DNA of 64,000 nucleotides from Blautia sp. Marseille-P3201T (lineage in GTDB: Bacteria > Bacillota > Clostridia > Lachnospirales > Lachnospiraceae). The stretch lies in assembly GCF_900120295.1 (NCBI RefSeq), contig NZ_LT635470.1, positions 682,001 through 746,000 on the forward strand. The letters are read 5' to 3'. Made by a program: the position numbers and the translations under genes. This document shows positions 53,782 through 62,663 of the stretch, one piece after another. Each line of letters opens with the position of its first letter. The stretch's first letter is position 1. Below the pieces are notes generated by a model. It was not told the origin of the DNA. It did no database searches and saw only the letters and a program-made list of their open reading frames with translations.

Positions 53782-55527
53782 ATGGCATTTGATGGAATTA
53801 CCATTGCGAATATTGTAAAAGAATTAAACGAAACCATTGTAGGGGGGAAAATCAATAAAATTGCCCAGCCGGAAGCAGATGAGCTTTTATTAACCATAAA
53901 GAATAATAAAACACAATACCGCCTTCTGATTTCTGCCAGCGCTTCTCTTCCCCTTATTTATTTTACAGATAAAAACAAAGTCAGTCCTTTGACTGCACCG
54001 AACTTCTGTATGCTTTTAAGAAAGCATATCGGTAACGGAAAAATCACCGAAGTAACACAGCCGGATATGGAACGTGTCATTGAAATGCGGATTGAACACC
54101 TGAACGAATTAGGAGATTTATGCTTCAAAACTCTTGTTATTGAAATCATGGGAAAACACAGCAACATTATTTTTCTCAATGAAAACAGAATGATTTTAGA
54201 CAGTATTAAACATATCTCCTGTAACGTCAGCTCTGTACGTGAAGTTCTTCCGGGTAGAGATTATTTCCTGCCACAGACACAGGAAAAGCAAAATCCTCTG
54301 ACTGTCACACAGGAATTTTTCTTTGAAACTATCTGTACAAAACCTGTTTCCATTGCCAAGGGGCTTTATACTTCCTTAACCGGCATCAGCCCCTGTATTG
54401 CAGAGGAAATCTGTTATCGTGCCTCTTTAGACGGAGGGGATGCCATGCAGTCTCTTTCAGAGCCTGCTAAAGAGCATCTGTTTCATACCTTTTCCAGAGT
54501 AATGGAAGATGTACAGGAAGGGCATTTTGTTCCTAACATTGTTTATAACGAAGAGGAAGAACCTTTAGAATATGCTTCCATTCCTCTCACCAAATACGGC
54601 GCTGCCCCTGTCAGAAAATTTGCTTCCATTTCTGAGGTTTTAGAAGCTTATTACGCACAGAAAGACAAGGTTACCCGTATTCGCCAAAAATCTTCTGATT
54701 TACGCCGTATTGTGCAGACTGCCCTTGAGCGAAACAGAAAAAAACTGGATTTGCAGGAAAAACAAATGCGTGACACTCAGAAAATGGACAAATACAAAGT
54801 ATACGGAGAACTGATTAACACTTATGGCTATAATTTAGAAAGCGGCTGTAAATCCTTTTCTGCCTTAAACTACTATACCAATAAGGAAATCACCATTCCC
54901 TTAGACAGCACCATGACACCGCAGGAAAATGCCAAAAAATACTTTGACAAATACAATAAATTAAAACGAACTGCTCAGGCTTTAGAGGAACAAATTGAAG
55001 ATACCAAAAACGAAATCCTCCACTTAGAGTCTGTCAGCACTGCCCTTGACATCGCTCTTGGAGAAAGTGATTTATCACAGATTAAAGAAGAGCTGACAGA
55101 GTGCGGCTATCTGAAAAAGCACTATTCCAAAAAGAAAAAAGCGCTGGGCAAATCAAAGCCTCTTCACTATATTTCCAGTGACGGCTATCACATTTATGTA
55201 GGAAAAAATAACTACCAGAATGAAGAGCTGACCTTTAAATTTGCCACAGGAAATGACTGGTGGTTTCATGCAAAAAAAATGGCAGGTTCTCACGTCATTG
55301 TAAAAAGCAACAACGAAGAACTGCCTGACTCTACCTTCGAAGAAGCAGGAAGGCTGGCAGCCTACTACTCCAGCGGACGCACAGCTCCCAAGGTAGAAAT
55401 TGACTATATTCAGAAAAAACATGTAAAAAAACCAAATGGTTCCAAACCGGGATTTGTGGTATATTATACCAACTATTCTCTTATGATAGAGCCGGATATT
55501 TCAGGGCTTACTTTAGTAGAAGATTAA
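53782..55527 (+). CDS. rqcH: RqcH/NFACT-family ribosome quality control protein
   Basis: The 581-residue protein, often annotated as fibronectin-binding protein A, has NFACT-N in residues 1-220 (MAFDGITIANIVKEL), a central coiled coil with helix-hairpin-helix (about 280-430) and NFACT-R in the C-terminus (GNDWWFHAKKMAGSHVI, DUF814). RqcH binds 50S subunits with stalled peptides and adds Ala tails. AAAGGAGATAGAAATT precedes the ATG at 53782. Confidence 0.95.
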   Translation: MAFDGITIANIVKELNETIVGGKINKIAQPEADELLLTIKNNKTQYRLLISASASLPLIYFTDKNKVSPLTAPNFCMLLRKHIGNGKITEVTQPDMERVIEMRIEHLNELGDLCFKTLVIEIMGKHSNIIFLNENRMILDSIKHISCNVSSVREVLPGRDYFLPQTQEKQNPLTVTQEFFFETICTKPVSIAKGLYTSLTGISPCIAEEICYRASLDGGDAMQSLSEPAKEHLFHTFSRVMEDVQEGHFVPNIVYNEEEEPLEYASIPLTKYGAAPVRKFASISEVLEAYYAQKDKVTRIRQKSSDLRRIVQTALERNRKKLDLQEKQMRDTQKMDKYKVYGELINTYGYNLESGCKSFSALNYYTNKEITIPLDSTMTPQENAKKYFDKYNKLKRTAQALEEQIEDTKNEILHLESVSTALDIALGESDLSQIKEELTECGYLKKHYSKKKKALGKSKPLHYISSDGYHIYVGKNNYQNEELTFKFATGNDWWFHAKKMAGSHVIVKSNNEELPDSTFEEAGRLAAYYSSGRTAPKVEIDYIQKKHVKKPNGSKPGFVVYYTNYSLMIEPDISGLTLVED

Positions 55528-55542
55528 ATTTTATATGATATA

Positions 55543-55607
55543 GAAAAGCTGTTGCAGGAAGAAGCAGCCGAAATATTCTCGGTGCAATCTCCATGCGACA
55601 GCTTTTC
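55543..55607. terminator. bidirectional terminator after rqcH
   Basis: Arms GAAAAGCTGTTGCA and TGCGACAGCTTTTC close a 37-base interior that can form a smaller stem. It separates the converging rqcH and GNAT transcripts. The GCTGT(C/T)GCA core links it to the other hairpins of the family. Confidence 0.8.
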
Positions 55608-55609
55608 TA

Positions 55610-56350
55610 TTATTTTCCATATATCTCATAAGCAACATATTCTCTCAAAAAATGATACCCCAGCTTCTCTGCCAATGCTCTGGAAGCTAAATTATGAGCA
55701 TCCCATCCGGGATAAATCCCCTGCTCTAAACAAGCCAAAATAAGCGCCGCACTGCATCCGTAAGCCAGTCCCATTCTTCGATATTTGCTTTTTGTATCCA
55801 CTTCGATTTCAATCCCCTTGTCGTATCTGGCATAAGTAGATGCCCCTGCCAGAACTTCTCCGTTCTTTACTGCAACAACTCCTATTCCCAGCTTTTTAAA
55901 GCTCTCAAAATCTGAAAATCGCCCTGTTAAATCGTAGCTCCATTCCTCTTCCCTACATTCGTAAAAGAGCCTTTCATCAAGAAAAAAGAGCTGTATTTCT
56001 TTTTCTAAGACACCTTCTATTGCCTGTTTTAACTGCTCTTTTTGAAAAATATCACGCTCTTTTTTCATGGCATATCGAGTAATTTTCTTTATCCTTCCCT
56101 CATAACATTTTTCTAAAATTTCTTCCCATTCTTTACTGCAAGGAACTAAAATTCGATAATCCTTCTTCGCCTTTGGCGGCCAAAAAAGTGCAAATTCTTT
56201 GGAAGGCTCTCCATCGAAATAAGTAAAATCTCCCAGTACTGCCATTGCAGAATGAGGATTTTCTCTATTGTCATAATAAATATTCCCCATTGTTCCCTGT
56301 TTGCAGCACCACACAAGGGCATCCTGACTGTTCTTAAAAAATTCTTTCAT
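55610..56350 (-). CDS. GNAT-family acetyltransferase (GNAT_acetyltran type)
   Basis: This 246-residue protein has a C-terminal GNAT fold with the acetyl-CoA loop region TKSKYRRMGLAYGCSAALI (about residues 188-206). The N-terminal half is the extended domain of the GNAT_acetyltran family. The start at 56350 follows GGAGGGGAAA; the longer frame is not supported. The substrate is unknown. Confidence 0.82.
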   Translation of the reverse strand: MKEFFKNSQDALVWCCKQGTMGNIYYDNRENPHSAMAVLGDFTYFDGEPSKEFALFWPPKAKKDYRILVPCSKEWEEILEKCYEGRIKKITRYAMKKERDIFQKEQLKQAIEGVLEKEIQLFFLDERLFYECREEEWSYDLTGRFSDFESFKKLGIGVVAVKNGEVLAGASTYARYDKGIEIEVDTKSKYRRMGLAYGCSAALILACLEQGIYPGWDAHNLASRALAEKLGYHFLREYVAYEIYGK

Positions 56351-56426
56351 TTTCCCCTCCACAATTTCATTTTTTCTATTATAACAATTCTTGCTTAAAA
56401 ATAAAATGATGGTTCGGAATAAAACA

Positions 56427-56567
56427 TGGTATAATAATTGCACGATGTGCAATTTAAGCCGATTTCATCGGCTTACTGCCGTATGGCAGATTATACCAGG
56501 CAAGCCACGGCTTGAAAAGTAAATACCCTTGCAGGGTGCTTCCTTTTCTGCGCACGTGGTATAATAA
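56427..56567 (+). repeat. multi-hairpin element flanked by 11-bp direct repeats
   Basis: The same 11 bases, TGGTATAATAA, occur at 56427-56437 and 56557-56567. The 119 bp between hold five perfect short inverted repeats in series: TGCAC/GTGCA, TAAGCCGA/TCGGCTTA, CTGCC/GGCAG, CAAGCC/GGCTTG and ACCCT/AGGGT. The ends are imperfect inverted copies (CACGATGTGCA against CACGTGCGCA). The direct repeat contains an extended -10 box, so the element appears to be inserted in, and to have duplicated, the promoter of the following GNAT gene. Alternatively it is a small RNA gene. Confidence 0.6.
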
Positions 56568-56612
56568 CTATAAATCATTCAAATTTGTCACCATTTGAAA
56601 AGGAGTGAACCT

Positions 56613-56780
56613 ATGTTACATTCATCTAGAACCATTCTATTAAAAAATAAAAAAAACGCCATTCTTCGAAATCCAATGCCTTCTGATGCAATACCAATGA
56701 TAAATTTCCAAAAACAATGCGCTTTAGAAACTCCTTTTCTGCTTCGCTCCCCTGAAGAATGTGAAATAACCGAAGAGCAG
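56613..56780 (+). pseudogene. 5' part of a GNAT acetyltransferase gene split by an IS21 element
   Basis: AAAAGGAGTGAACCT precedes the ATG. The 56 codons start MLHSSRTILLKNKKNAILRN and run to EECEITEEQ, the usual N-terminal GNAT segment. After that the frame continues into insertion-element sequence and stops at 56843. The 3' part resumes at 59334 in a frame that would join directly at 56780. Confidence 0.85.
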
Positions 56781-56939
56781 CTGAATAATCCGGCTTCCGT
56801 GTCCATGCTGTCCGGACTCAGGAAACCGCAAATCCGTTTTTAAGGAAACCGCCATTCCGGTGGTGGAAACCTTTATCATAAATTCTTAGAATGTAACTAT
56901 GCACCCCGTGGTGCAAATATATTCTAGGAGGTCTTGACT

Positions 56940-58478
56940 ATGACCAAATATCGAGAGATTCTTAGGCTCAAAAGCTTGAATCTCAGTCAACAAAACATTG
57001 CCGACAGTTGCAATGTCTCAAAAAAGACAGTCAATCGTGTGTTAAAGCGTGCTGCTGAATTAGGTATATCCTGGCCGCTTGAGGAAAGCGACACCGATGC
57101 TGTCCTTGCAGAAAAGTTCTTCCCTTCTGCAAAACAAGTCACATCCCACAAGCGTATGCCTGACTACGACTACATCCGTAAGGAGCTGCTCCGTAACGGC
57201 GTAAGCAAAAAGCTCCTTTGGACGGAATACATGGAGGATTGCCGTGCCAATGGCGATGAACCACTTATGTATTCACAATTCTGCTACCACATCCAACAGG
57301 ATGAGCAGAAACATCGTGCTACCATGCATATCAACCGTAAACCCAGTGAACAGGTTGAAGTTGATTGGGCAGGTGATCCTGCAACAATCATTGATCCGGA
57401 TACCGGCGAAATCATCAAGGCATATATATTTGTTGGTGTAATGACTTACAGCCAGTATGCATACGTGGAAGCATTTCTGGACATGAAGCAGAAATCATGG
57501 ATTAATGCACATGTCCATATGTACGAGTACTTTGGCGGTGTTGCCAAGATTCTTGTACCGGATAACTGCAAAACTGCAGTTGTTCACAATGGAGGATGGA
57601 AAGACCAGCAGATCAATGAAACCTATCAGGAACTAGCTGAACACTATGGCACAGCTATTATTCCGTCTCGTGTCAGAGCTCCCAAGGATAAGCCGAATGC
57701 TGAGGGAACAGTAGGAAATATCTCTACTTGGATTACAGCAGCACTTCGGAATGAACAGTTCTTCTCTCTTGCAGAATTAAATCGCGCAATCAGAGACAAG
57801 CTCGAACTGTTCAACCAAAGGCTCTTTCAGAAGAAAGAGGGCAGTCGGCGAAGCTTATTTCTTGAGGAAGAAAAACCATTACTGGCACCATTACCTGCTA
57901 CCCGTTTTGAACTGAGTGACTGGAAAACAGCCACCGTCCAATTTAATTATCACATATCTGTGGACGGAATGCTATACTCAGTTCCTTATGAATACATCAA
58001 AAAGAAAGTTGATGTAAAGGTAACGGATACCACTATTGAAATTTTCTACAACCATAACCGCATTGCTTCCCACCGTCGTCTGAAAGGACGCCCTGGGCAG
58101 TACAGCACGGTCACGAAACATATGCCGGAAGACCACCAGAAATATCTGGAATGGAACGGCGACCGGTTCCGCAAATGGGCTGAGCGGATTGGCATAAATA
58201 CGTACACTGTGGTCAATGCAATACTGACCTCCAAACGTGTGGAACAACAGACCTACCGAAGTTGTATGGGACTTCTGAAGCTTGCTGAGAAATACTCAGA
58301 TACATTACTTGAAGCAGCCTGTAAAAAGGCTTTATCCTATACATCCTCACCCAGTTACAAGAGTATTAAAAACATCCTTGTAACTGGTTCTGTAAAACTG
58401 GAATCAGAAGCTACTGAATCCAAGACCACACATAAAGCACACGGCATCACAAGAGGTGCCGATTACTATCGGAGGTAA
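56940..58478 (+). CDS. istA: IS21 transposase IstA
   Basis: This 512-residue DDE transposase has an N-terminal helix-turn-helix (LSQQNIADSCNVSKKTVNRVL) and a catalytic core with the first Asp in VEVDWAGDPA, the second in LVPDNCKTAV and the Glu in KPNAEGTVGN. A C-terminal basic region follows. Translation starts at the ATG at 56940, eight bases after AGGAGG; the frame also allows a TTG two codons earlier. It is six bases upstream of istB. Confidence 0.94.
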   Translation: MTKYREILRLKSLNLSQQNIADSCNVSKKTVNRVLKRAAELGISWPLEESDTDAVLAEKFFPSAKQVTSHKRMPDYDYIRKELLRNGVSKKLLWTEYMEDCRANGDEPLMYSQFCYHIQQDEQKHRATMHINRKPSEQVEVDWAGDPATIIDPDTGEIIKAYIFVGVMTYSQYAYVEAFLDMKQKSWINAHVHMYEYFGGVAKILVPDNCKTAVVHNGGWKDQQINETYQELAEHYGTAIIPSRVRAPKDKPNAEGTVGNISTWITAALRNEQFFSLAELNRAIRDKLELFNQRLFQKKEGSRRSLFLEEEKPLLAPLPATRFELSDWKTATVQFNYHISVDGMLYSVPYEYIKKKVDVKVTDTTIEIFYNHNRIASHRRLKGRPGQYSTVTKHMPEDHQKYLEWNGDRFRKWAERIGINTYTVVNAILTSKRVEQQTYRSCMGLLKLAEKYSDTLLEAACKKALSYTSSPSYKSIKNILVTGSVKLESEATESKTTHKAHGITRGADYYRR

Positions 58479-58484
58479 ACACAT

Positions 58485-59261
58485 ATGACAAATCAGAGTA
58501 CAATAGATAAATTAATTGAAATGCGCCTGACAGCTATGGCAGATGCATTCCGTAACCAGCTGGATGATCCAAAATGCAGGGAGATTCCATTTGAGGATCA
58601 ATTCGGTATGCTGGTGGATATCGAATACAGCAGTCGGAAAAATAATCGTCTCAAAAGGCTGATTAAGAATGCTGGATTCGACCAGCCGGAAGCAAATATC
58701 ATGGATATTAACTACACTTCCGGACGCAAGCTGAACAAGGAACTGATTCGTAGACTTGCAACTTGCGAATATATATCTGAACACCGGAATCTTTTTATTA
58801 CCGGTGCTACAGGCTGTGGTAAAACTTACATGGCCTGTGCCTTTGGCATGGAGGCTTGTAAGCAGTATTTCAATACCAAGTATGTCCGCCTTCCTGATCT
58901 GCTTATTGACTTGGAGATTGCACGGACAGATGGCAACTACAAAAAAGTAATGGCTAAGTATGCCAATCCTGTTGTCCTGATTCTGGATGAATGGCTTCTA
59001 TTGAAACCAACGGATTCAGAACAAAGGGATATCTTCGAACTGCTCCACCGGAGACGCAAGAAATCTTCGACGATTTTCTGCTCCCAGTATGAATTTGAGG
59101 AATGGTATGATCAGCTCGGCGGTGATGACAGTCCTCTGGCAGATGCAATCATTGACCGCATTGCCCATGACAGTTATCGTATCAACATCACAAGCATTGA
59201 TGCCGAACATGACATCTCAATGCGTGAGGTCTATGGTTTAGACAAAACATTGCGCGAGTAA
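58485..59261 (+). CDS. istB: IS21 ATP-binding helper protein IstB
   Basis: This 258-residue AAA+ DnaA/DnaC-like ATPase helps IstA choose and capture target DNA. Walker A is GATGCGKT (107-114), Walker B is VVLILDEWLL. CGGAGG precedes the ATG. The protein looks complete. Confidence 0.95.
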   Translation: MTNQSTIDKLIEMRLTAMADAFRNQLDDPKCREIPFEDQFGMLVDIEYSSRKNNRLKRLIKNAGFDQPEANIMDINYTSGRKLNKELIRRLATCEYISEHRNLFITGATGCGKTYMACAFGMEACKQYFNTKYVRLPDLLIDLEIARTDGNYKKVMAKYANPVVLILDEWLLLKPTDSEQRDIFELLHRRRKKSSTIFCSQYEFEEWYDQLGGDDSPLADAIIDRIAHDSYRINITSIDAEHDISMREVYGLDKTLRE

Positions 59262-59333
59262 ACTCGCATAAGCAGTTTCCGCAAGCCCGGACAGACGGTT
59301 TCCCGTCTGCCGGATTTGCGGTGTTGCCGCACA

Positions 59334-59726
59334 GGAATATTCAAGCAGCAAAAGGCTGCCATCGAAGCTGCTAACCATTCAGATACTCAGCTTATGCTGC
59401 TATGTATTATAGATAAAGAAATTGCCGGAAGCTGTCAAATTATTTTTCAAAAACGATTAAAAACTCAGCACCGAGGAGAAATTGCTTTGGCAATCACCCA
59501 AAAATATTGGGGACTTGGAATTGGCACTGCTATGATACAAGAGCTGATTTCTATTGCTAAACAACAGCATCTGCTACAATTAGAATTGGAATATATGGAA
59601 GGCAATAAACGAGGAGAAAATTTGTATAAAAAAATGGGATTTTCTCATGTCGGAGAGCATCCCAATGCTGTCCGTTTAAAAGACGAACAAATGTTAAAAC
59701 TTATTCTCATGATAAAAGAACTTTAG
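59334..59726 (+). pseudogene. 3' part of the interrupted GNAT acetyltransferase gene
   Basis: The reading frame from GGA ATA TTC AAG continues KQQKAAIEAANHSDTQLMLL to the acetyl-CoA motif region ITQKYWGLGIGTAMIQELI and ends at KLILMIKEL. It completes the GNAT fold started at 56613. The frame is intact, so only the insertion disables the gene. Its 3' end overlaps the convergent MFS gene by 20 bp. Confidence 0.88.
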
Positions 59727-60906
59727 GATTTTTTTCTGTTCTCTTACAAGCAGCAAGTCCCACTAAAAGAAGCACAGGAAATACAATACTTGCTAATATT
59801 CCCATTTTCAGATTATCTCCTGCTAAATCGGACACAAAACCTACCAAAGTAGGACCGGCAGAGCATCCGAAATCTCCACCTAAAGCCAGCAAAGCAAACA
59901 ACGCAGTTCCTGCTTTTGGCAAAGCTGCCGCAGCTTTACTAAAAGTTCCCGGCCACATAATACCAACCGAAAAACCACTGATTGCACAGGCAAATAAGCT
60001 TAAAATCGGATTAGGAAAAAGAGAAATTCCTAAATAAGAAATGATACAAAAAATGCAGCTTGCTTTCATAAAATAATCTAACCGGATTTTTTCACCATAC
60101 TTTCCATAGAACATTCTGGATAGTCCCATACAAAGAGCAAACGCCATAGGTCCTGCCAAATCTCCTGCTGCTTTGGAAATTCCCAGTCCTTTTTCTGCAA
60201 AGGTGGAAACCCACTGACTTACTGCCTGTTCACTGGCTCCTGCACACACCATCATAACCAACAAAATCCAAAACAATTTCATCCGAAACAATTCTTTAAT
60301 ACTAAGTCCTTCTTCTCCTTCCTCCAGCAAAGATACCATAGGAACTTTTGTAAACACGACCGCATTTACAATAGGAACAACTGCCCATAAAAGCGCCATA
60401 ATTTTCCAATTCCCAATACCTGCTATGGAAAAGAAAATGGTTGAAACCAAAACAACACCCACCTGTCCCCAACAGTAAAAAGAATGAAGCATACTCATTG
60501 CTTTCTCCTTATTATCGGAAGGACACGCCTCTACTACCGGACTTACCAGTACCTCCAATAAGCCTCCTCCAACTGCATAAATCATAACAGAAATCAAAAT
60601 TCCGGCAAAAGCAGAAGGCAGTATCTCAGGTAAAATTGTCAGGGAAATCAAGCCACAAGCAGACAAAATATGAGCGAAAATCATACAAAAACGATAGCCC
60701 AATTTATCTACAAATCCAATCGCTGCCATATCCACCAAAAGCTGCACACCAAAATTAAAAGTAATCAGCATGGTTATCTGGGAAAGGTGCAAATGATACT
60801 GTCTTTGAAAAGTCAAAAATAACAGCGGTACAAAATTAACAATAATTGCCTGTACAATATATCCCACAAAACATGCGGTCATTGTCTTATTATATTGATT
60901 TTTCAT
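59707..60906 (-). CDS. MFS transporter
   Basis: This 399-residue, twelve-helix major facilitator protein carries the central GFSVGIMWPGTFS-like motif and resembles the fucose/glucose-mannitol-type or FGGY-like sugar exporter group. Transport substrate unknown. The start at 60906 overlaps the upstream GNAT gene by 17 bp, so the two are likely co-translated. A longer frame exists but is the shadow of the GNAT gene. Confidence 0.87.
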   Translation of the reverse strand: MKNQYNKTMTACFVGYIVQAIIVNFVPLLFLTFQRQYHLHLSQITMLITFNFGVQLLVDMAAIGFVDKLGYRFCMIFAHILSACGLISLTILPEILPSAFAGILISVMIYAVGGGLLEVLVSPVVEACPSDNKEKAMSMLHSFYCWGQVGVVLVSTIFFSIAGIGNWKIMALLWAVVPIVNAVVFTKVPMVSLLEEGEEGLSIKELFRMKLFWILLVMMVCAGASEQAVSQWVSTFAEKGLGISKAAGDLAGPMAFALCMGLSRMFYGKYGEKIRLDYFMKASCIFCIISYLGISLFPNPILSLFACAISGFSVGIMWPGTFSKAAAALPKAGTALFALLALGGDFGCSAGPTLVGFVSDLAGDNLKMGILASIVFPVLLLVGLAACKRTEKNPKVLLS

Positions 60907-61336
60907 ATTCTCGTTTCCATTCCATGCAATATTCTTTTTCTCCTGTGGTTTCATCGATGCCTTCCCTCTCAAGTCTAAAATTTTCTCTTTTGTAAAAGCA
61001 AACTGCTCTGCTGTTTTTCTCATATACATGTAAATATAAATGATTTTTTAAAGTCTTTGCAAAATCTAATAACCCTTTCCCGATACCCTTTGAACGAGTA
61101 TCACTTTTTACAAAAATCCCTTCTATGTAATTCTCATTTATGCCAATAAAGCCTGTGATTTCTTTTCTTTCTTCATTTTCGTATACATAAACTTCTGCTT
61201 TCGGCAGCATTTCCTTTACAAACGAAAGATTTTCCTTCCAGTAGGAAGCCGGAACAAAATCATGTGCCTGAAGATTTGCCAAAAGCCAAATTTCTGTAAC
61301 CTCATTTATATCTTTCTCTGATAATTTTCTAATCAT
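60890..61336 (-). CDS. GNAT-family N-acetyltransferase
   Basis: The 148-residue protein starts MIRKLSEKDINEVTEIWL and has the acetyl-CoA loop VKSDTRSKGIGKGLL. AAAGGAGAAATT precedes the ATG at 61336. It precedes and overlaps the MFS gene, forming a two-gene unit. Confidence 0.88.
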   Translation of the reverse strand: MIRKLSEKDINEVTEIWLLANLQAHDFVPASYWKENLSFVKEMLPKAEVYVYENEERKEITGFIGINENYIEGIFVKSDTRSKGIGKGLLDFAKTLKNHLYLHVYEKNSRAVCFYKRENFRLEREGIDETTGEKEYCMEWKREYEKSI

Positions 61337-61407
61337 AATTTCTCCTTTCCTCAGCAGTAAAGATATATCATAGAATTGTGCCCTTTTCAACCAAAATTGT
61401 ATGATTT

Positions 61408-62139
61408 TTATTGTTCCAGTAAATGTTTTATCAAAACTTCCCGATTGTTAATAAACATTTCCGTGACAGCATAACTTTCTGTATCTTCATAAGGGATTTT
61501 TTCAATCTTATTTCCGTCAAAAGATAAAATTTCAGCCTCCGGCAGTCCCAGTAAAATAGGCGAATGCGAGGCAATCAAAAACTGAGAGCCCACTTTTGCC
61601 TTCTGTGCTATCTGTATAAATAAAGTCAGCTGACGCTGAGGTGACAGTGCTGCTTCCGGTTCATCTAAAATATAAATTCCCTGCTTTTGAAACGTCTGAA
61701 AAAAGCTTAAAAAACTCTCACCATGAGACTGGCAATGCAAACTTTTCCCTCCGTAAGAAGGTCCTTTGGGATTAAGCGCATCATATTCTTCTGCCTTTGT
61801 TGCCACATTAAAGAAGCTTTCTGCCCGAAAAAAATAACCGCTTTCCGGCTTTTTAAATCCCTTGGAAATATAAACTGCCTCACTTAATTCCGATACATCA
61901 TGGTAAGTTTCAAAGGAATAATTCTTTGTTCCACCCTCCGGATTAAATCCATAAGCCACTGCAATTGCCTCTAGCAAAGTCGATTTACCGCTTCCGTTTT
62001 CTCCAGCAAAAAAGGTAATATTACTGTTAAATTCCAAATATTTTAAATTTTTCAGAACAGAAATATTCCTTAAATAAGAACGTTCCGGAATTCTATTCCA
62101 GTCAATTTCTATGGTTTGTATAAATTTATTTGATTTCAT
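61408..62139 (-). CDS. AAA-family ATPase (ABC-type fold, predicted)
   Basis: The 243-residue protein has Walker A GENGSGKST (46-54), a signature-like SHGESFLSFF, and Walker B GIYILDEPEAAL followed by a late His in IASHSPILL. This is the compact AAA_21/ABC-ATPase layout of many phage-defence and competence-linked genes. No membrane partner is adjacent. The weak AGGT site gives moderate support to the start. Function unknown. Confidence 0.8.
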   Translation of the reverse strand: MKSNKFIQTIEIDWNRIPERSYLRNISVLKNLKYLEFNSNITFFAGENGSGKSTLLEAIAVAYGFNPEGGTKNYSFETYHDVSELSEAVYISKGFKKPESGYFFRAESFFNVATKAEEYDALNPKGPSYGGKSLHCQSHGESFLSFFQTFQKQGIYILDEPEAALSPQRQLTLFIQIAQKAKVGSQFLIASHSPILLGLPEAEILSFDGNKIEKIPYEDTESYAVTEMFINNREVLIKHLLEQ

Positions 62140-62176
62140 AATGAATACCTACATACTAAAATAATCTTATGCTTGT

Positions 62177-62362
62177 TTATTTCTCTTCTTTTAGCAAATT
62201 AATAACACACAGTATCGTCATACATGGCGCAAACATACAGAAAAATCGAAAAACTATTTCATACTTTATATCATTCGGTAAAAAGGTTAATCCGATTACT
62301 GATGAAATGCAAACTGCAATAATTGTAATAATTCCAAATACAATTTTTCCTTTTCTACCCAT
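62177..62362 (-). CDS. small membrane protein (61 residues)
   Basis: Two hydrophobic segments (residues 7-27 and about 36-56) surround a short loop. GGGAGGAAAAGCT before ATG strongly supports translation. Function unknown. Confidence 0.7.
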   Translation of the reverse strand: MGRKGKIVFGIITIIAVCISSVIGLTFLPNDIKYEIVFRFFCMFAPCMTILCVINLLKEEK

Positions 62363-62415
62363 AGCTTTTCCTCCCTATATCTGTGTTAAGATATGATGGA
62401 TTTATTAAATTAAGC

Positions 62416-62598
62416 TTATTTCTGTTTTCTATATAGATAAAATGCAGCTATACTAATCAATATCGGAAATATCACTAATCCATAATTAACACCTGCAAAT
62501 CCTCGTTCTTGTACTCTTGTAATAAAGCGAGGAATTTCTCCAAATAACAAGTCCATGATTGTAAAAATACAAATTATCAAGTACACTTTCTTTTTCAT
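62416..62598 (-). CDS. small membrane protein (60 residues)
   Basis: Starts MKKKVYLIICIFTIMDLLFG; two predicted helices flank a basic ITRVQERG loop. AGAGGTACTGCTT supports the start. It sits 53 bp upstream of the other small membrane protein on the same strand and may form a unit with it. Function unknown. Confidence 0.68.
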   Translation of the reverse strand: MKKKVYLIICIFTIMDLLFGEIPRFITRVQERGFAGVNYGLVIFPILISIAAFYLYRKQK

Positions 62599-62663
62599 AA
62601 GCAGTACCTCTTTCCATATCAGAAATTACATTCTAACCATACTGTGCTTAATTGCATCTAATT

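Larger units (their letters stand above)
56781..59333 (+). mobile_element. IS21-family insertion sequence
   Basis: The roughly 2.55-kb element carries istA and istB and splits a GNAT gene. Its ends share short repeats: the left end has ACCGCAAATCCG, then GGAAACCG, then TCCGG; the right end, read on the opposite strand, has the same three with identical spacings of 7 and 4 bases. The right end finishes in CACA. The exact left end and target duplication are unclear: a left boundary at either 56781 or 56809 is possible, and no convincing target repeat is seen. Base composition looks more GC-rich than its surroundings. Confidence 0.88.

Noticed and set aside
56440-56555. CRISPR-like array from the five hairpins
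   Set aside because: The repeats differ in sequence and there are no regular spacers.
56781-56785. GAATA near both IS21 ends as a target duplication
   Set aside because: The two copies (56783-56787 and 59335-59339) lie in different codon phases, so joining them would break the GNAT frame, and the implied ends do not match the IS21 TG...CA pattern.
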